A stretch of 64,000 bases of DNA from Gaoshiqia hydrogeniformans (GTDB lineage Bacteria > Bacteroidota > Bacteroidia > Bacteroidales > Prolixibacteraceae), in assembly GCF_049347105.1 (NCBI RefSeq), contig NZ_CP186334.1, forward strand, positions 3,720,001-3,784,000. Direction: 5' to 3'. The notes below the pieces were generated by a model. That model ran no database searches. It saw only the letters and a list, made by a program, of their open reading frames with translations, and was not told where the DNA came from. A program made the position numbers and the translations under genes. Shown here piece by piece: positions 9,780-19,371 of this stretch; within the stretch, counting starts at the first letter, position 1, and each line of letters opens with the position of its first letter.

Positions 9780-11327
9780 ATGAATAAACTTAAAAGGACT
9801 TTAAAAACAGCTTTTTTCCTGGCTACAAGCTGCACTTTAATTGAGTGTACCACCAATCAATCTCCGCAGAACGTAACCGTTTACGAGCCAAGCTGGGAGT
9901 CGTTAGCCAAACACAACACCGAACCGGAATGGTTTAAAGATGCCAAACTTGGGATCTATTTTCACTGGGGCATTTATTCCGTGCCTGCATTTAGTTCCGA
10001 ATGGTATCCCGCATGGATGTATTATACAAACCTTGAAAAAGGACAATGGGGAGCTGAGGTTCGTGATTACCATGTGAAAACTTACGGGCCTGATTTTAAT
10101 TATCATGACTTTATACCCTTGTTTAAGGCCGAACATTTTAATGCAGCACAATGGGCTGACTTGTTTCAAAAAGCAGGAGCTAAATTTGCAGGCCTTGTTG
10201 CCGAACATCACGATGGTTTCGCCATGTGGGACAGCGAGATCAACCCATGGAATGCCGCAGATATGGGCCCTGAGAAAGATATCGCAGGAGAGCTTCTGGC
10301 AGAACTTAAAAAACGCGATATGAAAACCATAACGACCTTCCACCATGCCCGAAACCTGCAACGTTATGCAAACGACAGTACCCATTGGGCTAATAGCGGA
10401 AAAGTAGGCTTTGATAGTCATTTCGCCTACGACCCGAATGGGATTACAAGCACCAAAGATGAAAAGCTTAAATATCTGTATGGTAATATTCCGGTTGATG
10501 AGTTTCATGAATATTGGTTAGGACAAGTGAATGAGGTCGTTGATAAATATGCCCCGGATATGATTTGGTTCGATTCGTGGCTGGATATGATCCCGGAGGA
10601 ATACAGGCAAAAGATGGTGACCCACCATTATAACACGGCAGTAAGCCGTGGGCAGGAACCCATAACTTTTTATAAACAGGAAGATTTGCCGGACAGTGTT
10701 GCCTTACTTGACATTGAGCAGGGTGGGAAAACAAATATTTCAGAAAAATACTGGCTGACAGATATCACCATTAGCGATGGCAGCTGGTGCTACACCAACG
10801 GGCTGAAGTACAAAGAAGCTGATTTGATTATCCGCAATATGATTGACGCGTGGAGTAAAAAGGGCGTGGTCCTGTTAAATGTATCTCCGATGGCAAATGG
10901 CGTCATTCCTCAAGAACAGCAAGATGTTTTAAAAATCATTGGAGAATGGATCAGGGAGCATGAAGAAGCGGTATATAACACCCGCGTGCATTCAATTTTT
11001 GGTTATGGAAATGCTGAATTTGAGAAAGGGCATTTCGGAGGCCAGTCAGCAACGATGAAATACACCAAAGACGATATCAGGTTTGCCAGGTCGAAAGACG
11101 GAAATACACTGTATGTTTATTGGTTGGGCTTGCCTGAACCCAATACTGAAATTGAACTGGAACATGTTTTTGAGACAAACCAGAACCAGGATATCTCCCG
11201 TGTTGGTGTGGTTGGAAGCGGCCTTGAGTTGAAATGGTCGGTGAATGGAAATAAATTAACGGTAACAACGCCTGGCGCAGATTCAATGAATGAAATTGCA
11301 ACAGTACTGAAAGTTGAGTTTAAATAG
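9780..11327 (+). CDS. GH29 alpha-L-fucosidase family protein
   Basis: This 515-residue exported protein has an N-terminal hydrophobic segment with Cys residues (FLATSC, LIEC) that could act as a lipobox. The GH29 signatures are in order: WFKDAKLGIYFHWGIYSVPAF near the start, EHHDGFAMWDS, the nucleophile D265 in MIWFDSW, and KKGVVLLNVSPMANG near 360-375. A short beta-sandwich closes the protein. The family removes alpha-L-fucose with retention. It differs strongly from the GH29 at 5016: it has no discoidin domains and reads WFDSW instead of WFDGA. The two enzymes therefore probably act on different fucose linkages. It sits 36 bases after the GH2 gene and 57 bases before another GH2, in the same operon. 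Confidence 0.9.
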   Translation: MNKLKRTLKTAFFLATSCTLIECTTNQSPQNVTVYEPSWESLAKHNTEPEWFKDAKLGIYFHWGIYSVPAFSSEWYPAWMYYTNLEKGQWGAEVRDYHVKTYGPDFNYHDFIPLFKAEHFNAAQWADLFQKAGAKFAGLVAEHHDGFAMWDSEINPWNAADMGPEKDIAGELLAELKKRDMKTITTFHHARNLQRYANDSTHWANSGKVGFDSHFAYDPNGITSTKDEKLKYLYGNIPVDEFHEYWLGQVNEVVDKYAPDMIWFDSWLDMIPEEYRQKMVTHHYNTAVSRGQEPITFYKQEDLPDSVALLDIEQGGKTNISEKYWLTDITISDGSWCYTNGLKYKEADLIIRNMIDAWSKKGVVLLNVSPMANGVIPQEQQDVLKIIGEWIREHEEAVYNTRVHSIFGYGNAEFEKGHFGGQSATMKYTKDDIRFARSKDGNTLYVYWLGLPEPNTEIELEHVFETNQNQDISRVGVVGSGLELKWSVNGNKLTVTTPGADSMNEIATVLKVEFK

Positions 11328-11384
11328 TATCATCTGATTATTTTCCTGAAATATTGGGCAAGTCCTCCTGCAAACAACTTTTTT

Positions 11385-13187
11385 ATGAAAAAATACTTAA
11401 AGACGGTAGTAAAGGACCGGGTAATGATTTTTTTGATTTTTATCCTTTTCGCGAGCAGTATGAATGCCCAGACCGCCATGATCAATGTTCAGTCCAGAAA
11501 TACCACCAGTTTAAACGGGAAGTGGACGGTAATACTTGACCCCAACGGGGCAGGTGAAGGGAAACAGGTGTGGCAGGAAAAACAAGCTCAAAAAAAGACC
11601 GATTTTGTGGAGTATTCGTTCGATGGCGGCCCCGAATTGCAGGTGCCGGGCGATTTCAACTCGCAACTGTGCGAACTCACTTATTTTGAAGGAACAGTTT
11701 GGTACAAAAAACAATTCAGCTATTCAATTGCTGAAGGGAAACGGCTGTTCCTTCATTTCGGGGCGGTAAATTATCTGGCCGATGTCTATCTGAACGGCGA
11801 AAAAATCGGAAGCCATGAAGGTGGTTACACACCGTTTCAGTTCGAGATTACCGGCAAAGTAAAGGACGGTAGCAATACGCTGATTGTTAAAGCTGATAAC
11901 CGGAGAATGGGGAATGGCCTGCCAAGTTTTGGCTTTGACTGGTTTAACTACGGGGGCATTACCCGCGATGTGGATTTGATTGAAACCGACAACACGTTTA
12001 TTGACGACTACTTCATTCAACTAAAAAAAGGGAGCCTCAAAACGGTTTCAGGATGGGTCCAGTTGAACGGAACAAAAGCTACGCAGAAAATAAAAGTACA
12101 AATTCCGGAACTCAACATTGCTTATCAAACGAAAACAGACAGCAAAGGCTTTGCCCAGGTTGAATTTTCATCTGATTTTCAGCTTTGGTCGCCTGCAAAC
12201 CCGAAGCTTTACCAGGTAATTGTTGAAAGTGAAACAGATACTGTTGCGGATGAAATTGGTTTCAGGTGCATTGAAGTGCAGGGAAACAAAATACTGCTGA
12301 ACAAAGAGCCGATCTTTCTGAAAGCTGTCAATATCCACGAAGAAAATCCTTACAAAAAGGCCCGGGCTTTTACTGACGGGGACAATCGGTTATTACTGGA
12401 AGCAGCCAAAGATTTGGGATGTAATTTCGTCCGGCTGGTTCACTATCCGCATAATGAAAAAATGGTGAAAGAAGCCGAAAAAATGGGCTTGATGGTTTGG
12501 AGCGAACTGCCCGTTTACCAGCACATCGAATTTTCGGATAGCCTCGTTCCGGCAAAACTGGAGCAAATGCTCCGCGAAATGGTTTCACGTGATAAAAACC
12601 GCTGCGGGGTGGTTGTCTGGAGCCTTTCGAACGAAACCTATCCGGGAACGCCCAACCGCAACGAGGCTCTTATTGAGCTAACACAGAAATGCCGGGCATT
12701 GGATTCCACCCGCTTAATTGTACACGTGATGAACACCCACAGCTACAATAACAATACATTTAATGTGTGGGATCCACTCTATAACTATTCCGACCTGATT
12801 GCCCTCAATGAATACATCGGGTGGTACATTCCATGGCAGGGCAAGCCATCGGATACAAAATGGAATGTTGTGTTCCCTGATAAACCGGTGTTTATCTCTG
12901 AGTTTGGCGGCGAGGCAAAATATGGCAGTAACGAAGGCCCAGACGACGAAGCAGCTTACTGGACAGAAGCCTATCAGGAAAAAATTTACAAGGATCAGAC
13001 TGAAATGTTCAGCACTGTTCCCAATCTGTGCGGGGTGTGCCCGTGGTTGTTGTTCGATTACCGTTCGTTGGGCCGCATGAACCAGGTATATCAGAATGGT
13101 TACAACCGGAAAGGGTTGATATCTGAAAACGGCGAAAAAAAGAAAGCATGGTACATTATGCGCAAGTATTTTCAGGAAAAGAAGTGA
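11385..13187 (+). CDS. GH2 glycoside hydrolase, short beta-glucuronidase-like form
   Basis: This 600-residue protein has a signal peptide (about 1-29, ending SSMNAQ) and only the three core GH2 domains: sandwich (VPGDFNSQ, GTVWYKKQF, VYLNGEKIG), Ig-like and TIM barrel. It has no DUF4982 or C-terminal Ig domain. The acid/base is E417 in WSLSNE and the nucleophile is E506 in FISEFGG. The length and the SEFGG nucleophile loop are closer to beta-glucuronidase (GusA-like) enzymes than to the larger GH2 proteins at 124, 7320 and 42410. The NxK motif typical of glucuronate binding is not evident, so beta-galactosidase or beta-mannosidase activity remains possible. A stretch of 47 bases separates its stop from the preferred start of the esterase gene. 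Confidence 0.88.
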   Translation: MKKYLKTVVKDRVMIFLIFILFASSMNAQTAMINVQSRNTTSLNGKWTVILDPNGAGEGKQVWQEKQAQKKTDFVEYSFDGGPELQVPGDFNSQLCELTYFEGTVWYKKQFSYSIAEGKRLFLHFGAVNYLADVYLNGEKIGSHEGGYTPFQFEITGKVKDGSNTLIVKADNRRMGNGLPSFGFDWFNYGGITRDVDLIETDNTFIDDYFIQLKKGSLKTVSGWVQLNGTKATQKIKVQIPELNIAYQTKTDSKGFAQVEFSSDFQLWSPANPKLYQVIVESETDTVADEIGFRCIEVQGNKILLNKEPIFLKAVNIHEENPYKKARAFTDGDNRLLLEAAKDLGCNFVRLVHYPHNEKMVKEAEKMGLMVWSELPVYQHIEFSDSLVPAKLEQMLREMVSRDKNRCGVVVWSLSNETYPGTPNRNEALIELTQKCRALDSTRLIVHVMNTHSYNNNTFNVWDPLYNYSDLIALNEYIGWYIPWQGKPSDTKWNVVFPDKPVFISEFGGEAKYGSNEGPDDEAAYWTEAYQEKIYKDQTEMFSTVPNLCGVCPWLLFDYRSLGRMNQVYQNGYNRKGLISENGEKKKAWYIMRKYFQEKK

Positions 13188-13234
13188 ATAACTTCTTTAA
13201 AAGAAATAGAATCAATGATTTAATTAGATTAAAA

Positions 13235-14170
13235 ATGAGCAATATGAATTTCAGAATAGCATTAATCGCGATAATCAGCTTTGCAGCAAGTGCTAATTTG
13301 TTTGGACAAAGCAAAGTGATTGACCTTTGGAACGGGGAAGTGCCCGGTTCAATTCAAAAAACCGATTACAAACAAATAGTCGATTCGGCATACTACATTA
13401 AGCTACGATATATATCCAACCCCACCATTCAGGTATATCCTGCACCTGCCGGTAAAAATACCGGAACTGCGGTGGTGGTATGTCCCGGTGGCGGATATTA
13501 TGGTATTTCATTCGTAGGTGAAGGTCAGGAGGTTGCCAAATGGTTAAACGGATTGGGCATTTCGGCCATTGTTTTACATTACCGTTTGCCCGACGATGCC
13601 ATTATGGAAAACAAATCAATAGCTCCGTTGCAGGATGGACAAGAAGCAATGCGTATTGTTCGCCGTAACGCTAAGGAGTGGGGCATCGATCCACATAAAA
13701 TAGGGATAATGGGCTTTTCGGCCGGAGGTCATCTCGCATCCACTGTTTCAACCCATTACAATGAAAAAGTTTATACTCCGATTGACTCCACCAGTGCCCG
13801 CCCTGATTTTTCGTTGTTAATTTACCCGGTAATCTCAATGGATACTGCCATTACCCACATGGGGTCGCGGGAGAGTCTGATAGGCAAAAACCCATCGACT
13901 GAGATGGTGGAGCATTTTTCGAACGCGTTGAAAGTTACAGCCAACACTCCCCCGGCATTTATGATACACTCTTTGGATGATGGTGCTGTTCCGGTAGAAA
14001 ACAGCATTGAATACGCATTAGCTATGAAAAAATATAAAGTGCCGTGCGAACTTCATATATATCAGTCGGGTGGACATGGATACGGATTGGGACGGTCAAA
14101 AAATACAGAATCAACATGGACTGAAGCTTGTCGTAGGTGGTTTGAAACAAGCGGTTTATTGACGAGATAA
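13235..14170 (+). CDS. Alpha/beta-hydrolase carbohydrate esterase (acetyl esterase-like)
   Basis: A 311-residue protein from the preferred start at 13235. An upstream in-frame ATG at 13148 lies inside the previous gene, whereas 13235 follows an A-rich leader and directly gives a signal peptide (MNFRIALIA...ANLFGQ). The fold is alpha/beta hydrolase: the oxyanion-hole motif CPGGGYYG, the nucleophile elbow GFSAGGH with S162, an acid in SLDDGAVP (D247 or D248) and H281 in GGHGYG. These match the exported acetyl-xylan/BD-FAE-type esterases frequent in plant-polysaccharide loci, which strip O-acetyl or feruloyl groups. With the next two genes it forms a three-gene esterase block. Confidence 0.85.
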   Translation: MSNMNFRIALIAIISFAASANLFGQSKVIDLWNGEVPGSIQKTDYKQIVDSAYYIKLRYISNPTIQVYPAPAGKNTGTAVVVCPGGGYYGISFVGEGQEVAKWLNGLGISAIVLHYRLPDDAIMENKSIAPLQDGQEAMRIVRRNAKEWGIDPHKIGIMGFSAGGHLASTVSTHYNEKVYTPIDSTSARPDFSLLIYPVISMDTAITHMGSRESLIGKNPSTEMVEHFSNALKVTANTPPAFMIHSLDDGAVPVENSIEYALAMKKYKVPCELHIYQSGGHGYGLGRSKNTESTWTEACRRWFETSGLLTR

Positions 14171-14199
14171 ATTTAAAAAATGAAGTATTAACTTAATTG

Positions 14200-14206
14200 A
14201 GGAGGT
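14200..14206 (+). promoter_or_regulatory. Strong Shine-Dalgarno sequence before the tandem esterase gene
   Basis: AGGAGGT lies 6 bases before the ATG at 14213. Most genes here have only an A-rich leader, as usual in Bacteroidota, so an almost perfect Shine-Dalgarno is an exception and supports this start. Confidence 0.6.
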
Positions 14207-14212
14207 ATTGAA

Positions 14213-16231
14213 ATGTTAAAACGAATGTTTGTGGTCGCACAAATAGGCATTTTAAGCCTATCCTTTCTGATTGGCCTGAACGCTAGTGCGCAGGAAAAAT
14301 CAACATCGGTGTTAGAAGATTTCAAGCCCGCTTCAACCAATCAATTGGGTAGCGAGTATCCTCAGATAAACTCCGAAGGCCGTGTCAGGGTACGTATCAA
14401 GGCCCCTGAAGCAAAAAGTGTATTGATGAATATCAATGGGCTGTATCCCATGGCCAAAGATTCGCTTGGCTTTTGGACGGGCACTTCGGAACCACTTGAC
14501 GAAGGTAACCACTATTACGGGCTAGTTATTGATGGCGCTGAGGTGCCCGATCCGGGCAGTACCCTCATCTTTGGTTCGGGTGCATGGCGAAACAGTATCG
14601 AAATTCCGGCTGTAGATCAGGATTTCTATGCCCTGAAAAATGTGCCACACGGCCAGTTGCGCGAGATTCTTTACTACGGAAATACCAGCCAGGCCATCAG
14701 GCACTGCTTTGTATATACCCCACCCGATTACGACAAGGATGTGACCAAACGCTATCCGGTGCTGTATCTGCAACACGGATATCGCGAAGGGGAAAGTGGC
14801 TGGGGTGACCAGGGTCACGCGGGTCTGATCATGGATAACCTGCTTGCCGAAGGAAAGGCTAATCCATTTATCATTGTGATGGAAAATGGTGGCACTTCCG
14901 GCGATTTGAGCAAGCAAGGCGGATTGGGCGGTTTCGATTGGGGAAAATTCGAACACATCCTTCTTGAAGACGTGATCCCATACATTGATACCAATTTCCG
15001 AACGATTGCAGATCAGTCACACCGTGCGATGGCCGGCTTGTCTATGGGCGGTATGCAGACGAAGCGGATCACCCTGGCAAACCTTGACAAGTTTTCGCAC
15101 ATTGGTCTTTTCAGCGGTGGCAGCATCTCTATGGACGATGTGGATAAAACCCCCGGGTTCAAGGACAAGGTTAAACTCGTATTCGTTGGTTACGGAAGCC
15201 GCGAACTTGGAGAAAACCACCGTGGTTTTGGCGGTGATCCCAAAGCAAATACCGACTCGTTGAAACAAGCAGGAATCAACAGTGTGTTTTACGTTTCCCC
15301 AAATACCGCCCACGAATGGCAGAGCTGGAGACGCAGTTTACACGAGTTTGCCCCTTTGTTATTCCGCGATGATGCGCCTCGAGCCCGCGGGGGTGGCTTT
15401 GGCGAACCTATTGAGCTGAGTACAGACGACAAGCCCGCATTTGACGATCCCCCGGCCGGATTCAGAGACAAGCGCGAAAATGTTGCTCACGGTACAATTG
15501 CTACTGTACAGTATGACTCCAAAACGCTCTCCACACCTAGGGAGATGCTGATTTATACTCCTCCCGGTTATTCACCCGACCGAAAGTACCCGGTGATCTA
15601 TTTGCTGCATGGCCTCAATTCCGGTGCAGGTCAATGGCCGTATTGGGTCCATGCTGAAAATGTGATCGATAACCTGGTGGCTGATGGTAAAATTGAGCCG
15701 GTAATCATGGTTTTCCCAAATTGCAATGCAAACATAACCGTGGAGAATCCCAAGCCTGATGAACAGGAGGAACGAAAAGGCGGATTTGAAGGTTATGCCC
15801 TGCCTTTCGAAAATGATTTGCTCAAGGATATTATCCCTTACATTGAGTCCCACTATTCGGTTTACACCGACCGCGAACATCGCGCACTTGCAGGGCTGTC
15901 CATGGGCGGTGGCCAATCGCTGAACATCGGCCTTTCCCATATTAATACTTTTGCTTATGTCGGGGGATTTTCATCGGCCCCGAATACCAATGAATTCGGG
16001 GGGCTTTCTGACACCAAACTGTTGCCTGATCCGGAAGCAGCCAGGGAGCAGCTTAAAGTACTGTGGCTTGCCTGTGGTAACAAGGATGGCTTGATCAGGG
16101 TCAGTCAGCGGGTGCACCAGCACCTTAAAGAACAAGGCGTGCCGCATGTATGGCACGTGGATGGCAATGCTCACGACGATACCGAGTGGGCCAATAATCT
16201 GTATTTTTTTGTCCAACATATTTTCAGATAA
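14213..16231 (+). CDS. Tandem CE1-like double esterase with N-terminal Ig/CBM48-like domain
   Basis: This 672-residue exported protein has a signal peptide ending near NASAQ. An N-terminal sandwich resembling CBM48/E-set domains (about 45-140, with GRVRVRIKAPEAKSVLM) is followed by two complete esterase-D/CE1-type alpha/beta-hydrolase modules. Module 1 (about 150-390) contains RYPVLYLQHGYREG and the elbow GLSMGGM with S277. Module 2 (about 415-672) contains KYPVIYLLHGLNSG and GLSMGGG with S563. Each module ends with an HDW/HEW-type His segment (AHEWQSW, AHDDTEW). Single-module relatives are feruloyl or acetyl esterases acting on xylan or pectin side chains. Both modules look intact, so they may have different acyl preferences. 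Confidence 0.85.
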   Translation: MLKRMFVVAQIGILSLSFLIGLNASAQEKSTSVLEDFKPASTNQLGSEYPQINSEGRVRVRIKAPEAKSVLMNINGLYPMAKDSLGFWTGTSEPLDEGNHYYGLVIDGAEVPDPGSTLIFGSGAWRNSIEIPAVDQDFYALKNVPHGQLREILYYGNTSQAIRHCFVYTPPDYDKDVTKRYPVLYLQHGYREGESGWGDQGHAGLIMDNLLAEGKANPFIIVMENGGTSGDLSKQGGLGGFDWGKFEHILLEDVIPYIDTNFRTIADQSHRAMAGLSMGGMQTKRITLANLDKFSHIGLFSGGSISMDDVDKTPGFKDKVKLVFVGYGSRELGENHRGFGGDPKANTDSLKQAGINSVFYVSPNTAHEWQSWRRSLHEFAPLLFRDDAPRARGGGFGEPIELSTDDKPAFDDPPAGFRDKRENVAHGTIATVQYDSKTLSTPREMLIYTPPGYSPDRKYPVIYLLHGLNSGAGQWPYWVHAENVIDNLVADGKIEPVIMVFPNCNANITVENPKPDEQEERKGGFEGYALPFENDLLKDIIPYIESHYSVYTDREHRALAGLSMGGGQSLNIGLSHINTFAYVGGFSSAPNTNEFGGLSDTKLLPDPEAAREQLKVLWLACGNKDGLIRVSQRVHQHLKEQGVPHVWHVDGNAHDDTEWANNLYFFVQHIFR

Positions 16232-16236
16232 ATACC

Positions 16237-17022
16237 ATGACAACAACAAGCTCTTCCCGCAGGGATTTTATTAAGCTGGCATCGGTAGTCGGCTTAGCCA
16301 CGGCAGGACTTTCAACAGCCTGTACAAATATGAAGTCAACGCCAGAAGTACCCGAAAAAGAAGACCTGCGTTTTTTGTTTCAGGGCGATTCGATTACCGA
16401 TGGCAACCGGGGCCGTAACGATGACCCGAACCATATTTTGGGGCATGGCTACTGCTTTGCTGTTTCAAGCCGTATTGGCGCCGATTTTCCGCAGTACGGC
16501 TTCCAATTTATAAACCGGGGTATTAGCGGCAACACAGTCAGCGATCTCGAAAAAAGGTGGCAAACAGATACCCTGGATTTAAAGCCGGATGTGTTGAGCT
16601 TGCTGGTTGGCATAAATGACGTGAATGCATTGGTTGACAATAGAGAAAACGCAATGGATGCAAAAGCATTCGAAGCCACTTACCGAAAATTGCTCTCTTC
16701 ATGCCGCGAGCAAAACCCCGATCTTTTAATTGTGTTGGGGCTCCCTTTCTTTTTTGCTTCCGGCTGGCGCAAAGAGCAATACAAAATGTGGCATCCTTTA
16801 ACGTTTGAAAGGGCCGAAATTGTGAAAAGAATTGCGGCTGATTTTGATGCCGTGGTTGTTGATTACCCCAGGGTTTTTGAAGAAGCGCAGCAACGGGCCC
16901 CAATAGACTATTGGATCTGGGACGGTGTACACCCAACAGCATTTGGTCATGAACTCATGGCCCGCGAATGGATTAAACAAGTCAGCGGACGGCTCGGGTT
17001 CCTGAAGTTTTATGAAAAATAA
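16237..17022 (+). CDS. SGNH/GDSL-family carbohydrate esterase
   Basis: This 261-residue protein begins with a twin-arginine-like leader (SSRRDFIKLASVVG) followed by a possible lipobox Cys (STAC). The four SGNH blocks are visible: GDSIT with S52, the block II Gly in RGISGNT, GIND (block III) and DGVHPTAFGH with D229 and H232. These enzymes deacetylate oligosaccharides, for example rhamnogalacturonan or xylan acetyl esters. The gene starts 5 bases after the tandem esterase stop, so they are probably co-translated. Export of a folded protein by Tat would set it apart from its Sec-exported neighbours. Confidence 0.85.
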   Translation: MTTTSSSRRDFIKLASVVGLATAGLSTACTNMKSTPEVPEKEDLRFLFQGDSITDGNRGRNDDPNHILGHGYCFAVSSRIGADFPQYGFQFINRGISGNTVSDLEKRWQTDTLDLKPDVLSLLVGINDVNALVDNRENAMDAKAFEATYRKLLSSCREQNPDLLIVLGLPFFFASGWRKEQYKMWHPLTFERAEIVKRIAADFDAVVVDYPRVFEEAQQRAPIDYWIWDGVHPTAFGHELMAREWIKQVSGRLGFLKFYEK

Positions 17023-17055
17023 ATAGATCATTTTATTTGAAATAATACAAAAAAT

Positions 17056-19146
17056 ATGAAAAGGTTTTTAATGGCATCAGCGTTGGTATTGCTAATGATT
17101 TCGGGATTGATTGTCAAATCGCAGGACGCCAACAGGTTTTTTCCTGAAAAGGACCTCATTACAACCGGCATGTATTACTATCCCGAACACTGGAATGAAA
17201 ACCAGTGGGAACGGGATATTAAGAAAATTGCCGATATGGGTTTCGAGTTTGTCCACCTGGCCGAGTTTGCATGGTACAAAATGGAACCCGTGGAAGGAAA
17301 GTATGACTTTGCCTGGTTGGACAAGATAGTAAACCTATGTGTAAAGAATAACCTGAAAGTGGTTATGTGTACTCCGTCGGCCACCCCACCCGCATGGATG
17401 CGTGTAAATTACCCCGAAACTTTCATCATGGACGGCCATTACATTCGCGCAGAGAATGGTACACGCGGGTTGGGCTCTGTCGTCAATCCCAAATACCGCA
17501 TGTTTGTGGAAAAGATAGTCGCAGAGATGGCCAAACGTTACGGGCAGAATGAACATGTAACGGGATGGCAAATCGATAACGAACCACCGGCAAATGCCGA
17601 TTATAGTCCTGATTCACAAAAAGCTTTCCGGCAGTGGCTGAAAAACAAATATACAACCGTCGGTGCGTTGAATATTGCCTGGGGGGCAGCATTCTGGAGC
17701 CAGTGGTTCAATAGTTTCGACGAAGTAATTATTCCCAACACCACGTTAGTTGGCTGGTGGGGCAATAATCCACACGCCTTGTTGGATTTTAAACGTTATT
17801 CAGCCGACAGCCAGGCTGAGTTTTTGGATTTCCAGGCAGAGGTTTTGCGGAGCTATATTCAGGATAATCAGTACATCACCACAAATTACACGGCTAAATG
17901 TACAGGCGCCGATCCCAGGCGGACAAGTAAACTTGATTTTGCAACTTATACAGCTTACCCAAATAGCGGCAGCGGCAACATTGGCGACCTCGGGTTCCGG
18001 CTGGGTGACGGCAAGGTTATTCTTTTTGCGGCTGAATATTACAAATCGGTCGGCGGCGTGTCGGGTGTGATGGAAATGCAGCCCGGGCCGGTTAACTGGG
18101 GGTATTACAACCCCTTGCTTCTGCCAGGAACAGTACGCATGTGGCTGTACCACAGCTTTGCTGCCGGTGGTAAGCTTGCCTGTTCCTATCGTTTTCGGCA
18201 AATCTTATACAGTGCAGAACAATATCATTCGGGCATTGTGCAAACAGATGGCATGACTCCTTCCCCCGGAGGCGAAGATTATGTGCAATTTATGAAGGAG
18301 ATAAAAGACCTCAGGCAACAATACAAGCCGGACGTTAAAGTGCCTGAAAAACTGGCAGCCCGGTCAACGGCTATTTTATGGGATCTCGAAAATTTCTGGT
18401 CAATCGACAGGCAAAAACAGACTTACCAGTGGGATACGTGGAATTACCCGGTTAAGTTCCTGGAAATTGCAAAATCGTTGGGCGCTCCGGTAGATGTTAT
18501 CCCTGAAACAACTGATTTTTCGAAATACAAGTTTTTGATTGTCCCTGCTTACGAAATGGCCGATTCGGCATTGATTGAAAAATGGAACGACTATGTGGCC
18601 AACGGCGGGCATTTAATTGTTACCTGCCGCACAGCAATCAAGGATCGCAGTGGGCATTTTTGGGAAGCGGAATGCGCCGCACCAATTTCCGGCTTCATCG
18701 GAGCGCGTATTAAAGGAACTGATATGCTTTCAGCGTATAAAAGCGGCAATATCCTGATGAAATCAGCCCATTACAGTTGGAACAATTGGGCCGACTTGCT
18801 CGACCCTGACAAAAACACCGAAGTGCTTGCTACTTACGACGACCAGTTTTACAAAGGCAAGACCGCCGTTGTCCGGCAAAAAATCGGCAAAGGCTCGGTC
18901 ACCTATATTGGCGTTGATACCGACGATTCAAAACTGGAGAAAGACATTTTGCACGATACATACCAAGCGGCCGGGGCGACTACTGAAAATTATCCCGAAG
19001 GTGTCTACGTATACTGGCGCGATGGATTCAATGTCGCAGTGAATTATTCGTCCTCCCGTTATACCATAAACATTCCTGCAACCGCCAAAATACTTGTTGG
19101 TGATAAAACACTGGAACCCGCGGGAGTCTTGGTTTGGAGTGAATAA
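17056..19146 (+). CDS. GH42 beta-galactosidase, secreted
   Basis: This 696-residue protein has a signal peptide of about 22 residues. The GH42 barrel occupies about 30-400: TGMYYYPEHWNENQWERDI, the acid/base E176 in GWQIDNEP, and the nucleophile E340 in GVMEMQPGPVNWG. A Rossmann-like trimerisation-type domain (about 430-620) and a small C-terminal sandwich follow. The family cleaves terminal beta-galactose with retention and often acts on beta-1,4 or beta-1,3/1,6 galacto-oligosaccharides. A second, independent beta-galactosidase family beside the GH2 enzymes suggests more than one type of galactose linkage in the substrate. A 225-base gap follows. Confidence 0.92.
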   Translation: MKRFLMASALVLLMISGLIVKSQDANRFFPEKDLITTGMYYYPEHWNENQWERDIKKIADMGFEFVHLAEFAWYKMEPVEGKYDFAWLDKIVNLCVKNNLKVVMCTPSATPPAWMRVNYPETFIMDGHYIRAENGTRGLGSVVNPKYRMFVEKIVAEMAKRYGQNEHVTGWQIDNEPPANADYSPDSQKAFRQWLKNKYTTVGALNIAWGAAFWSQWFNSFDEVIIPNTTLVGWWGNNPHALLDFKRYSADSQAEFLDFQAEVLRSYIQDNQYITTNYTAKCTGADPRRTSKLDFATYTAYPNSGSGNIGDLGFRLGDGKVILFAAEYYKSVGGVSGVMEMQPGPVNWGYYNPLLLPGTVRMWLYHSFAAGGKLACSYRFRQILYSAEQYHSGIVQTDGMTPSPGGEDYVQFMKEIKDLRQQYKPDVKVPEKLAARSTAILWDLENFWSIDRQKQTYQWDTWNYPVKFLEIAKSLGAPVDVIPETTDFSKYKFLIVPAYEMADSALIEKWNDYVANGGHLIVTCRTAIKDRSGHFWEAECAAPISGFIGARIKGTDMLSAYKSGNILMKSAHYSWNNWADLLDPDKNTEVLATYDDQFYKGKTAVVRQKIGKGSVTYIGVDTDDSKLEKDILHDTYQAAGATTENYPEGVYVYWRDGFNVAVNYSSSRYTINIPATAKILVGDKTLEPAGVLVWSE

Positions 19147-19296
19147 TGCAAATCAAAAGTAACTGGCATAATAAATCAAGTATTTCTTTTAAAAGCGATT
19201 TCCCTGTAGAAGTGGGTTCAATAACAGATTCTTTTTTTGAAAAACAATAACAGTAACCTTTTTAATTCCGGTAATTGATACTTCGTCGTACCCTTT

Positions 19297-19348
19297 AGGA
19301 CACATAAAGTCCCCGGAAACCATGATCCTTTTCGGAACTTAGTGTCCT
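19297..19348. repeat. Imperfect hairpin between the GH42 and GH31 genes
   Basis: AGGACAC (19297-19303) pairs with GTGTCCT (19342-19348), with weaker pairing inside (AGTCCCCGG against TTTTCGGAACT). No T-run follows, so this is more likely an mRNA-stabilising or processing hairpin than a terminator. The remainder of the 19147-19371 gap shows no gene. Confidence 0.45.
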
Positions 19349-19371
19349 GATAAATCTAATAAAAACCCGAA

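Noticed and set aside
13148..13234. Longer N-terminus for the alpha/beta-hydrolase at 13235
   Set aside because: The extension overlaps the preceding GH2 gene and places 29 polar residues before the signal peptide.
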